Source: Bacillota bacterium
GTDB taxonomy: Bacteria; Bacillota; Clostridia; Lachnospirales; Lachnospiraceae
Assembly (NCBI GenBank): GCA_023399055.1
Contig: JAEWQV010000016.1
Span: forward strand, 434,001-498,000
Direction of reading: 5' to 3'
DNA length: 64,000 bases
Translations under genes and position numbers: made by a program
In this document: piece after piece, positions 37,251 through 45,267 of the stretch
How the letters are laid out: the number at the start of each line of letters is the position of its first letter
Numbering within the stretch: the stretch's first letter is position 1
The notes under the pieces: generated by a model
Databases searched by the model: none
The model's input: only the letters and a program-made list of their open reading frames with translations
Told to the model about the DNA's origin: nothing

Positions 37251-39485
37251 ATGAGATTCGCAGAAAATGTTGTAGAATTAGAAAATGAAATTAGTGCTGC
37301 CACAGGCAGCGGAATGGAAGAAAATATGAGTGAATTAGTTCATAATCCCGAGATTATTAAGGAATATAAAAAAAGAGCAAAGGAATTAGTCAGTCAGATG
37401 ACACTGGAGGAAAAGGTATTCCAGATGCTGCATAATGCCCCTTCTATAGAAAGGCTGAACATAAAGGCATATAATTGGTGGAATGAGGGACTGCATGGTG
37501 TTGCAAGAGCCGGAATTGCCACCGTATTTCCACAGGCCATCGGTATGGCAGCTGCATTTGATGAGGATATGATGGAAGAAGTCGGAGATGCCATTGCGAC
37601 AGAGGGCAGAGCCAAGTTTAATATGCAGCAGGAATTTGGAGACACGGATATTTATAAAGGACTTACCTTCTGGGCGCCGAATGTGAATATCTTTAGAGAT
37701 CCCCGCTGGGGAAGAGGGCATGAAACCTATGGGGAGGACCCTTATCTGACCGCAAGGCTGGGAGTTCGTTTTGTAGAAGGCTTGCAGGGGCATGACGAAC
37801 ATTATCTTAAGGCAGCAGCCTGTGCAAAGCATTTTGCAGTGCACTCAGGACCGGAGGAACTGCGTCATTGTTTTGATGCCAAAGCATCTATTAAGGATAT
37901 GAGGGAGACCTATTTGCCTGCCTTTGAAGCGCTCGTGAAAGAGGCTAAAGTGGAGGCGGTTATGGGAGCCTACAACCGGACAAATGGAGAACCCTGCTGC
38001 GGCAGTAAGACTTTATTAAAGGATATATTAAGAGGGGAATGGGAATTTGACGGACATGTGGTTTCAGACTGCTGGGCAATCAAGGATTTCCATGAGCAGC
38101 ATAAGGTAACCGAAAGTCCAGTGGAATCGGTTTCCCTGGCAGTGGAAAACGGATGTGATTTAAACTGCGGTAATATCTTTGTATACCTGTTGGAAGCGGT
38201 TAAGAACAAAATGGTGAAGGAAGAGCAGTTGGATGCGGCAGTAACCAGGCTTTTCACTACCAGAATGAAGTTAGGTCTCCTGGGGGATGAGGATAAGGTT
38301 CCTTATGGGCAGATACCTTATGAGGCAGTGGATTCAAAGCCGATGAAGGACTTAAATCTTTCCGTCTCAAAGAAAAGCCTGGTGCTTTTAAAGAACAAGG
38401 CTGGACTTCTTCCTCTGGATAAATCAAAAATAAAAACCATAGGAATCATTGGTCCGAATGCCAATAACCGGAGAGCGCTTGTAGGTAATTATGAAGGAAC
38501 CGCCTCCAGATATATTACAATTTCGGAGGGCTTTCAGGATTACTTGGGAGACGAGGTCAGAATACTTACCTCCGAGGGATGTCACCTTTACAGAAATAAG
38601 GTGGGAGGCTTAAGCGTGGAGAATGACCGTATCGCTGAAGTGAAGGGAGTATGCAAGTCCAGTGATGTTATTATTGCCTGTATGGGCCTTGACCCGGGAC
38701 TGGAAGGTGAACAGGGAGATGAAGGAAATGAGTTTGCCAGCGGGGATAAGCCAAACATTAATCTGCCCGGTCTTCAGGAGCAAACGCTAAAAACAATTTA
38801 TGAAAGCGGTAAGCCGGTTATTCTTGTATTGTTATCCGGCAGTGCCCTTGCCATCAATTGGGCACAGGACAATCTGGATGCTATTATTCAGGGTTGGTAT
38901 CCCGGAGCTATGGGAGGAAGAGCTATTGCGGAGATGGTCTTTGGAGAGTGTGTACCAGAGGGCAAGCTTCCTATTACCTTTTATCGTTCTACCGAAGAAT
39001 TGCCGGACTTCACTGACTACACCATGAAAAACAGAACCTATCGCTATATGGAAAAGGAAGCACTCTATCCCTTTGGCTATGGATTATCCTATACAGAGTT
39101 TACATATTCCAGACTTACCTGCAATCAGGAGCAGCTTACCAGGGAAGGAATTGATTTTGCGGTTACTGTAAAAAATACCGGAAAATATCCAGGAAGAGAA
39201 ACCCTTCAGGTATATGTAAAGGTGGATTGTGAGGAAGCACCCCATGCACAGTTAAAAGCCTTTAAGAAAATAATGCTTCAACCCGGAGAGGAAAGAGAAG
39301 TACAGCTTCAGCTCCCCCTCGAAGCCTTTGCACTTTATGATGATTTGGGTAACCGAAGAGTGTGGGATACCAATTATACAGTATATATAGGCGGTTCCCA
39401 GCCGGATGCAAGAAGTATACAGCTGACGGGTAAAAAGCCCTTAAGCCATAATATAAAAGCATTGCAAAGGCTGGAGCTGATATAA
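37251..39485 (+). CDS. GH3 beta-xylosidase/beta-glucosidase
   Basis: 744 aa from the ATG at 37251 (AAGGG upstream); 37314 and 37326 are also possible, while the open frame from 37119 shows no homology. No signal peptide, so intracellular. The GH3 N-domain has NWWNEGLHGVARAGIATVFPQ, PNVNIFRDPRWGRGHETYGEDP, KHFAVHSGPEELRH and VVSDCWAIKDF (nucleophile Asp in VVSD). The C-domain (SGSALAINWAQDNLDAIIQGWYPG) and a fibronectin-like end (PFGYGLSYTEF) are complete. The GRGHETYGEDP motif is typical of xylan beta-xylosidases. It would cut xylo-oligosaccharides after removal of glucuronate. Confidence 0.9.
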   Translation: MRFAENVVELENEISAATGSGMEENMSELVHNPEIIKEYKKRAKELVSQMTLEEKVFQMLHNAPSIERLNIKAYNWWNEGLHGVARAGIATVFPQAIGMAAAFDEDMMEEVGDAIATEGRAKFNMQQEFGDTDIYKGLTFWAPNVNIFRDPRWGRGHETYGEDPYLTARLGVRFVEGLQGHDEHYLKAAACAKHFAVHSGPEELRHCFDAKASIKDMRETYLPAFEALVKEAKVEAVMGAYNRTNGEPCCGSKTLLKDILRGEWEFDGHVVSDCWAIKDFHEQHKVTESPVESVSLAVENGCDLNCGNIFVYLLEAVKNKMVKEEQLDAAVTRLFTTRMKLGLLGDEDKVPYGQIPYEAVDSKPMKDLNLSVSKKSLVLLKNKAGLLPLDKSKIKTIGIIGPNANNRRALVGNYEGTASRYITISEGFQDYLGDEVRILTSEGCHLYRNKVGGLSVENDRIAEVKGVCKSSDVIIACMGLDPGLEGEQGDEGNEFASGDKPNINLPGLQEQTLKTIYESGKPVILVLLSGSALAINWAQDNLDAIIQGWYPGAMGGRAIAEMVFGECVPEGKLPITFYRSTEELPDFTDYTMKNRTYRYMEKEALYPFGYGLSYTEFTYSRLTCNQEQLTREGIDFAVTVKNTGKYPGRETLQVYVKVDCEEAPHAQLKAFKKIMLQPGEEREVQLQLPLEAFALYDDLGNRRVWDTNYTVYIGGSQPDARSIQLTGKKPLSHNIKALQRLELI

Positions 39486-39619
39486 AAAGTAAAGGCAGAA
39501 CATCGGAAAAGATTATTAAATCCTGCTCTTTTTGAGTGGCAGTAGGAGAAGAGCGGGATGGGTTGCCTTGTGCCAGTGGAAAAAAGTTTACAGATACTGA
39601 GAGAGGTATGGTTATTAGT

Positions 39620-41623
39620 ATGAATTATTCAAAAGCTTGGTTAAAATATAGTAAAATTTCGAATTATAATTTGTCAGATATTGCACTCTTTTGTGACTTT
39701 GAAGGAGAAACAAGGGCTACCGCAGGGAAGGAACTTGAGGAGGGATTTCTTAGTCTGTACGGGCGAAAGCTCCTACAGGCAGGCAATGAAGCAGAGTTTC
39801 TTGAAAAAAGAGCTGGGGTGTGGCTTCGTATGGATGACTCGCAGTCGGTGTCAAAGGAAGGCTACCATATCTGCTGCACAGAAGGGCGATGTATTCTGAC
39901 GGCAGCATCAAAGGCAGGGGTCTTATATGGAGTATTTGCATTACTAAGAAATCTGGTCGTTTTCCAGGTTGAGAACTACGATCAGTGGAGCTTCGAAGAG
40001 AGAAAGGAACCTTATCAGCCTCTTCGTATGCTAAATCACTGGGATAATATGGACGGCAGCATTGAGAGAGGATATTCGGGCAGCTCTTTCTTCTTTCAGG
40101 AGGATGAAATCCTCCTAAACGATAGAACCAGAGACTACGCAAGAATGGTTGCCTCTGTAGGGATTAACGGAGTAGTAATTAATAATGTTAATGTGAAGGG
40201 CGCCGCTACGGCACTGATCAGTGACAGGTATTATGATAAATTAAAGGCAGTATCCGAGCTCTTTTCCTCCTATGGAATAAAGCTATTTATTAGTATTAAC
40301 TTTGCCGCACCCCTGGAGCTGGGAGGTCTTAGTACAGCAGATCCGTGCAGAGAAGAGGTTCGCAGCTGGTGGGCAGAGAAGGCGAAAGAAGTATGGAGAA
40401 AGGTACCTGCTTTAGGTGGTTTTCTGATCAAGGCTGATTCAGAAGGAAGACCGGGACCATTTACTTATGGACGTACCCATGCGGACGGTGCGAATATGCT
40501 TGCGGAGGCAGTGAAGCCCTTTGGAGGACTGGTTATTTGGAGATGCTTTGTTTATAACTGCCAGCAGGATTGGAGAGATACCAGAACTGACCGGGCAAGA
40601 GCCGGATATGATAACTTTATGCCGTTAGATGGCAGTTTCGCAGAACAGGTTATCCTGCAGATTAAGAATGGCCCTATGGATTTTCAGGTCAGAGAACCAA
40701 TATCGCCACTATTTGGAGGCTTGAAGAATACAAATATGATGCTGGAGGTTCAGATTGCTCAGGAATATACCGGACAGCAAAGGCATGTATGCTATTTGCT
40801 TCCCTGGTTTAAGGACATTCTGAATTTTCATACTCATTGCGGCAGTATAGAGGATACAATTGCAGAAATTATAAGCGGACGAACCTATCAGAATAAGCAG
40901 GGAGGCATTGTGGCAGTAGCCAACACCGGCAACGATTACAACTGGACCGGGCATGATCTGGCAGCAGCCAATTTGTATGGATTCGGAAGGCTGGCTTTTG
41001 ATCCGGGGCTTACGGCAAAGGAGATTGCAGGAGAATGGATTGTCCAGACCTTTGGCACTTCAGAAAAGGTAATGGACAATATCTTGAAGATACTGATAAA
41101 ATCCTGGCCTGCCTATGAAAAGTATACTTCTCCTTTGGGGATTGGGTGGATGGTGAAACCCAACCATCATTATGGACCGGATGTGGACGGCTATGAATAT
41201 GATCGATGGGGAACCTATCACAGGGCAGACCATAGGGGCATAGGGGTAGATCGAACGGAGAAGGGTACCGGATATTGTCTCCAGTACAATGAGCCTTTGG
41301 CGGGACAATATGCGGATAGAAACACTTGCCCCGAAGAATTGCTCCTGTTCTTTCATCACGTGGAGTATAACCACCTTCTTTCTTCCGGAAAGACAGTGCT
41401 GCAACACATCTATGATACGCATTTTGAAGGAGCCGAGGAGGCAAAGCAGTTTCAGGAGCTATGGAAGGAGCTGGAGGGAGAGTTGGAGGGAGCTGTCTAT
41501 GAAAGAACCCTGGAACGTTTCCGTCACCAAGAGCTTCATTCAGCGGAGTGGCGTGATGTTATCAACTCCTATTTCTATAGAAAAACAGGTATTGCAGATC
41601 AGCTGGGAAGAAAGCTGTATTAA
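39620..41623 (+). CDS. aguA: GH67 alpha-glucuronidase
   Basis: 667 aa from the ATG at 39620 (GAGAGG upstream); no signal peptide. Recognisable GH67 throughout: QPLRMLNHWDNMDGSIERGYSG, INGVVINNVN, GGFLIKADSEGRPGPFTYGR (acid Glu in DSEG), YDNFMPLDGSF and GPMDFQVREPISPLFGG (the Asp and Glu base pair), then GQQRHVCYLLPWFKDIL. It removes 4-O-methyl-D-glucuronate from the non-reducing end of aldouronic acids, which is why such oligosaccharides must first be imported. This gene fixes the substrate of the whole locus as glucuronoxylan fragments. Confidence 0.95.
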   Translation: MNYSKAWLKYSKISNYNLSDIALFCDFEGETRATAGKELEEGFLSLYGRKLLQAGNEAEFLEKRAGVWLRMDDSQSVSKEGYHICCTEGRCILTAASKAGVLYGVFALLRNLVVFQVENYDQWSFEERKEPYQPLRMLNHWDNMDGSIERGYSGSSFFFQEDEILLNDRTRDYARMVASVGINGVVINNVNVKGAATALISDRYYDKLKAVSELFSSYGIKLFISINFAAPLELGGLSTADPCREEVRSWWAEKAKEVWRKVPALGGFLIKADSEGRPGPFTYGRTHADGANMLAEAVKPFGGLVIWRCFVYNCQQDWRDTRTDRARAGYDNFMPLDGSFAEQVILQIKNGPMDFQVREPISPLFGGLKNTNMMLEVQIAQEYTGQQRHVCYLLPWFKDILNFHTHCGSIEDTIAEIISGRTYQNKQGGIVAVANTGNDYNWTGHDLAAANLYGFGRLAFDPGLTAKEIAGEWIVQTFGTSEKVMDNILKILIKSWPAYEKYTSPLGIGWMVKPNHHYGPDVDGYEYDRWGTYHRADHRGIGVDRTEKGTGYCLQYNEPLAGQYADRNTCPEELLLFFHHVEYNHLLSSGKTVLQHIYDTHFEGAEEAKQFQELWKELEGELEGAVYERTLERFRHQELHSAEWRDVINSYFYRKTGIADQLGRKLY

Positions 41624-41659
41624 ATGAAATTTGCAGGATATGGGGAGGTTAGGTATTAG

Positions 41660-43507
41660 ATGGAGAAGCAGGGTCTTATGTTAGCTCCCATCCTTAGTGA
41701 TGGAATGATTCTTCAAAGGGAGGTCAGCAATTATATTTATGGCAGGGAGGATATAGCAGCCTCTGTAATCGTCAGCTTATTGGGGGTGGAATATTATGCC
41801 GAGGTGGATGAGAAACGCGAGTTTAGCGTGGAACTTCCCCCTTTTCCAGCAGGAGGACCGTACAAAATTACGGTAAAAGGAAGCACGGAAATTACGCTAC
41901 AGGATGTTCTTGTGGGGGATGTATATCTGCTAAGCGGACAGTCAAATATGGAGCTGCCAATTCGCAGAGTGCTCGATGTATCGGGAGAGGAAATTGCCCA
42001 GGTACAGGAACCTTTCATCAGACAGTATCATATTCCGGCTACCTATAATTTTAAGGAGCCGGAAAGCTACATGTATGCCGGGTCCTGGAAAAAGGCAGAA
42101 GGAGATGATTTGCTAAACTTTAGTGCTGCCGGGTATTTCTTTGCTAAAGAGCTAAAGGAAGCCTATCAAATTCCGGTAGGATTGACTATGACAGCGGTAG
42201 GTGGCAGCACCATAGAGGCCTGGATGAGTCCATCTTCTGTTACTAAATTCGGCAACTATCAGGAGCTTATAAAGGGTTATGATAATCTTGCTTACTTTAA
42301 TGAATATATAAGGAAACAGCAGGAGGAGTCCGAGGAGTGGATAACAAGTCTGGCGCAGGGAGTGTCTAAGGAGGAGATTACAAAGGATCATACTTCCTGG
42401 AATACCTGCCAGGTACCTTCCTTTGTCTCTGAATTTCTAGAGGAGGATTTTCAAGGCTCACTTTATCTATGTAAGGAAATCCATCTGGAAGAAGAGCCGA
42501 TGCTTGATACCGCCTATATTTATATGGGAAGTATTATTGATTCCGATCAAATCTGGATAAATCACAGTGAGGTGGGCAGAACAGAGTACCGGTATCCTCC
42601 CAGAAAGTATCAAATTCCCAAGGGTATTTTAAAAAAAGGTAAGAATCTAATTACTGTGCGAATCGTAATTAATAATACAAATGGCGGAACAGTGAAAGGG
42701 AAACCATATTTATTGCACTGTGACAACAAAGAGATTTCCCTAGAAGGCGAATGGCATTACAGAATTGGCAAAAGGGCAGAGAACCCAATTCCGAAGGTTC
42801 TGTTTCCTCCGAAGCTTCCTGTCTGTTTTTATAATACAGCGGTTGTCCCTCTTTCCAAAGTTTCAGTGGCAGGGGTACTATGGTATCAGGGAGAGAGCAA
42901 TACGGATGCCCCGGGGAATTATGCAGATAAGTTTACTTCCATGGTATCTGACTGGAGGGAATTATTCGGCTGGGAGCTGCCCTTTATCTATGTGCAGTTA
43001 ACCAATTATAAAGACCCTCTCACTTCGTTGGAAGACACCGGCTGGGCGGAGCTTCGAGATCAGCAAAGGCGATGTCTGGGGATATACAATGTTGCGATGG
43101 TGACAACTCTTGATATTGGGGAATCCAATGACCTTCATCCCCAGAATAAGAAAGAAGTGGGAGTTCGTCTGGCAAAGGCGGCAAGAGCATTGATTTATAA
43201 GGAGGAAATTCCCTGTTTCGGTCCAATTCCTAAGAGTGCGGTTTCGTTAGGAAAAGAAGCAAAGATTACTTTTCGGTACATGAAAGATTATGAGATAATA
43301 GAAAATCTCAATCATTTTGAAGTTGCCGGAGAGGATGGGAACTTTCAGAAGGCCAGCGCAGTCCGAAGGGGAGATACGGTCTATGTTAAAAATGATGAAA
43401 TTTCCTATTTGAAGTATGTAAGATATGCCTGGTGTGATGACCCTGCGAATGTTAATTTCTTTAATGAGGTCGGTCTTCCTGCTTCGGGTTTTTGTTTGGA
43501 ATTATAG
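41660..43507 (+). CDS. SASA/CE6-like carbohydrate acetylesterase
   Basis: 615 aa, preceded by GGGGAGG; no signal peptide. It has the sialate O-acetylesterase/acetylxylan esterase (SASA, SGNH) architecture: block I VYLLSGQSNMELPIRRV (Ser nucleophile), GGSTIEAWM, block GVLWYQGESNTDAPG and a late DLHPQNKKEVGVRLAKA (catalytic Asp/His). A jelly-roll domain is inserted in the middle (about 220-360). It should remove acetyl groups from xylo-oligosaccharides inside the cell and is the last intact gene of the locus. Confidence 0.88.
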   Translation: MEKQGLMLAPILSDGMILQREVSNYIYGREDIAASVIVSLLGVEYYAEVDEKREFSVELPPFPAGGPYKITVKGSTEITLQDVLVGDVYLLSGQSNMELPIRRVLDVSGEEIAQVQEPFIRQYHIPATYNFKEPESYMYAGSWKKAEGDDLLNFSAAGYFFAKELKEAYQIPVGLTMTAVGGSTIEAWMSPSSVTKFGNYQELIKGYDNLAYFNEYIRKQQEESEEWITSLAQGVSKEEITKDHTSWNTCQVPSFVSEFLEEDFQGSLYLCKEIHLEEEPMLDTAYIYMGSIIDSDQIWINHSEVGRTEYRYPPRKYQIPKGILKKGKNLITVRIVINNTNGGTVKGKPYLLHCDNKEISLEGEWHYRIGKRAENPIPKVLFPPKLPVCFYNTAVVPLSKVSVAGVLWYQGESNTDAPGNYADKFTSMVSDWRELFGWELPFIYVQLTNYKDPLTSLEDTGWAELRDQQRRCLGIYNVAMVTTLDIGESNDLHPQNKKEVGVRLAKAARALIYKEEIPCFGPIPKSAVSLGKEAKITFRYMKDYEIIENLNHFEVAGEDGNFQKASAVRRGDTVYVKNDEISYLKYVRYAWCDDPANVNFFNEVGLPASGFCLEL

Positions 43508-44209
43508 AGATGCTCTAAGGGAGCATATACTGGCAGTTGGATGTGGAGTAAATATGTCCCTCATTTTGTCAAGGATGGCTGGAAGTGTTTTGTAATGAAT
43601 TTGAGAGGTCATTATAAGAGCAGGTCAGTCGATCTGACCAAGGTAACCTTTTCAGATTACTTGGAAGATATTAAGGAAATTATATCAGAATGTGGTGAGC
43701 CTCCAATTATCATCGGGTTTAGTCTTGGAGGAATTCTTAGCCAGAAGATAGCAGAATCCACGGAGCTAAAAGGTCTAATACTGATTGATTCTAGTATCAG
43801 CTTGGAAGTAAATAAAATAGCTCCCTATCAAGATTTGGTGGAAGATAAGTTTGGTGACATAATACCTTGCCCATTACGAGATGAGATATCTAGTATTGAT
43901 GAGACGGAGGAAGATATTATTTTCCAGAAAAAATATCTCTCAATGGAATCAGCAAAGGTTTTTCGTGAATGTGGGTGCTGGATAAAGGGTGTTAATGGGG
44001 TATCAATTGATAGCCGTCTGATAAGCTGTCCGACTTTAATTATTAAATCAGTAAATAGTACTGAAGATGATAGAAGGGGTAGAGTGGAAGCTGATTACCT
44101 AAAAGGGGAATATACCAGTTATTGGAATACCACACATACTGGATTACTGATTGGGCAGAGATATTATGAAATTGTAGAGAGAATACAGATGTGGCTAAAA
44201 CAATATTAA
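43508..44209 (+). pseudogene. 5'-truncated alpha/beta hydrolase
   Basis: An ATG-started frame (43541-44209, 222 aa) encodes an alpha/beta hydrolase from WSKYVPHFVKDGWKCFVMNLRGH through IIIGFSLGGILSQKIAE (nucleophile elbow) to a C-terminal WNTTHTGLLIG that would hold the His. Reading upstream in the same frame, the codons after the acetylesterase stop (TAG, 43505-43507) give RCSKGAYTGSWMWSKY. That matches the family's HGAxxGSWxW start but lacks the first beta strand and the HG oxyanion motif. The gene therefore appears beheaded at about 43508-43520, exactly where the acetylesterase ends. No ribosome binding site precedes 43541. Probably non-functional. Confidence 0.7.
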
Positions 44210-44215
44210 AATCTT

Positions 44216-44289
44216 GGAGTGCTGTTGCAAAAAGACAGATATATACTATCTTTTCACTATACATAGTAGACATTTGCAACAGCACCTCC
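44216..44289. repeat. Dispersed inverted-repeat element, copy B
   Basis: TGCTGTTGCAAA (44220-44231) pairs with TTTGCAACAGCA (44273-44284); GGAG (44216-44219) pairs with CTCC (44286-44289) past one bulged C. The interior shares ATATA-ACT, TTTTC-CTA and ACATAGTAGAC with copy A (2951-3042), while the outer stem bases differ in a compensating way. It lies between convergent genes and can act as terminator. Confidence 0.7.
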
Positions 44290-44348
44290 AATGTAATTTT
44301 AATTAGCACTGGATAGATACTTTCAGCTTGATAGATTAACCTTGAAAA

Positions 44349-44894
44349 TTAACTATTACCCTTACAAGCCTTAAACACAGAACCGACCCTATCTTTTAAA
44401 TCAAAGTATCCCGAATCCATTAAGATAATGGGATTAACTTTTAAAGCATCGGGTTTATTGTTAACAAGACAGTCTTCCTTTGCATATACACTAACGATTT
44501 CACCAAGAAACATGGTAAAGTCAAAGATGGGTATGGTTTGAATTACTTTACAGAGATAATTCACAGGGCAGTCTTGAATCATGGGTGTATTGCCAATATC
44601 ATCATAGAAGGACTCAAAAATTTCCGATTTGTCAATTTTGTTACCAGATACGGTTCCGCAATAGTCCGTTTTCTCAATAGAGTCTGCAGAGGGGATATTT
44701 ACACTAAAATATCCATTTTCAATTACTCCGGCAGTTGTGCAGTGAGAATTTTTCAGAGAAATATAAAGGACTGGTTTCTGGCTTACTACACCATAAGCAC
44801 CAATGGTAGCATAATTTGGTTTTCCCTTGACTAAAGCTCCTGCTAATACAGTAACATATGGCCCAAAGGGAATGTTTGAAATTTTCTGTTTCAT
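44349..44894 (-). CDS. Flavin reductase-like (flavoredoxin) FMN-binding protein
   Basis: 181 aa, GGAG 10 nt upstream. The split-barrel flavin reductase pattern is present: PFGPYVTVLAGALVKGKPNYATIGAYGVVSQKPVLYISL (abridged), NSHCTTAGVIENGYFSVNIPS and DYCGTVSGNKIDKSEIF. Family members bind FMN and pass electrons in anaerobes. No partner oxidase or monooxygenase is adjacent, so its physiological partner is unknown. Confidence 0.85.
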   Translation of the reverse strand: MKQKISNIPFGPYVTVLAGALVKGKPNYATIGAYGVVSQKPVLYISLKNSHCTTAGVIENGYFSVNIPSADSIEKTDYCGTVSGNKIDKSEIFESFYDDIGNTPMIQDCPVNYLCKVIQTIPIFDFTMFLGEIVSVYAKEDCLVNNKPDALKVNPIILMDSGYFDLKDRVGSVFKACKGNS

Positions 44895-44993
44895 CTTTTT
44901 ATAACTCCAATCTATTTATTTTTGCTGCAGCTATTAGAGTATAGGTCACGAGCGAAAAAAAATATAGACTTTTTCTTTATGGGAAGTTATCAT

Positions 44994-45070
44994 ATAGATA
45001 AAGTGCGCCCCTTATGTAGTGAAACATAAGTTTGGGTGATTTTTTAAACTTATCTATCAAGTAGCGCTAC
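44994..45070 (+). promoter_or_regulatory. Three-tier hairpin in the leader of the Ig-repeat protein
   Basis: An outer stem ATAGATAAAGT (44994-45004)/ACTTATCTAT (45048-45057), a middle stem CGCCC (45006-45010)/GGGTG (45034-45038) and an inner stem CTTATGT (45011-45017)/ACATAAG (45024-45030) stack into one long hairpin with six Ts on its 3' side. A separate 10-bp palindrome GTAGCGCTAC (45061-45070) follows. It lies upstream of the probable promoter at 45164, so it is more likely DNA-level or a terminator than a riboswitch of that gene. Confidence 0.45.
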
Positions 45071-45163
45071 CTTTCTAAAATTCCTATAATGCATGTATGG
45101 TTAATTTTTAATGTCATATTAATGCAAAATATGTACAAATATGAGAGAATTTAACTATTGCTG

Positions 45164-45196
45164 TTGACAATAAGATTAATTTGCTTATTCTATTAT
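45164..45196 (+). promoter_or_regulatory. Probable promoter of the Ig-repeat protein
   Basis: A perfect TTGACA (45164-45169). The -10 is either TTCTAT (45188-45193, 18-bp spacer) or TATTAT (45191-45196, 21-bp spacer). The rest of the 44895-45267 gap shows no gene. Confidence 0.4.
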
Positions 45197-45267
45197 AGAG
45201 TGTAAAATTCTGCTATCAACAGCATGAGATTATGCATAAGACAAAGGGTAAGGGAGGAAGTAACAAT

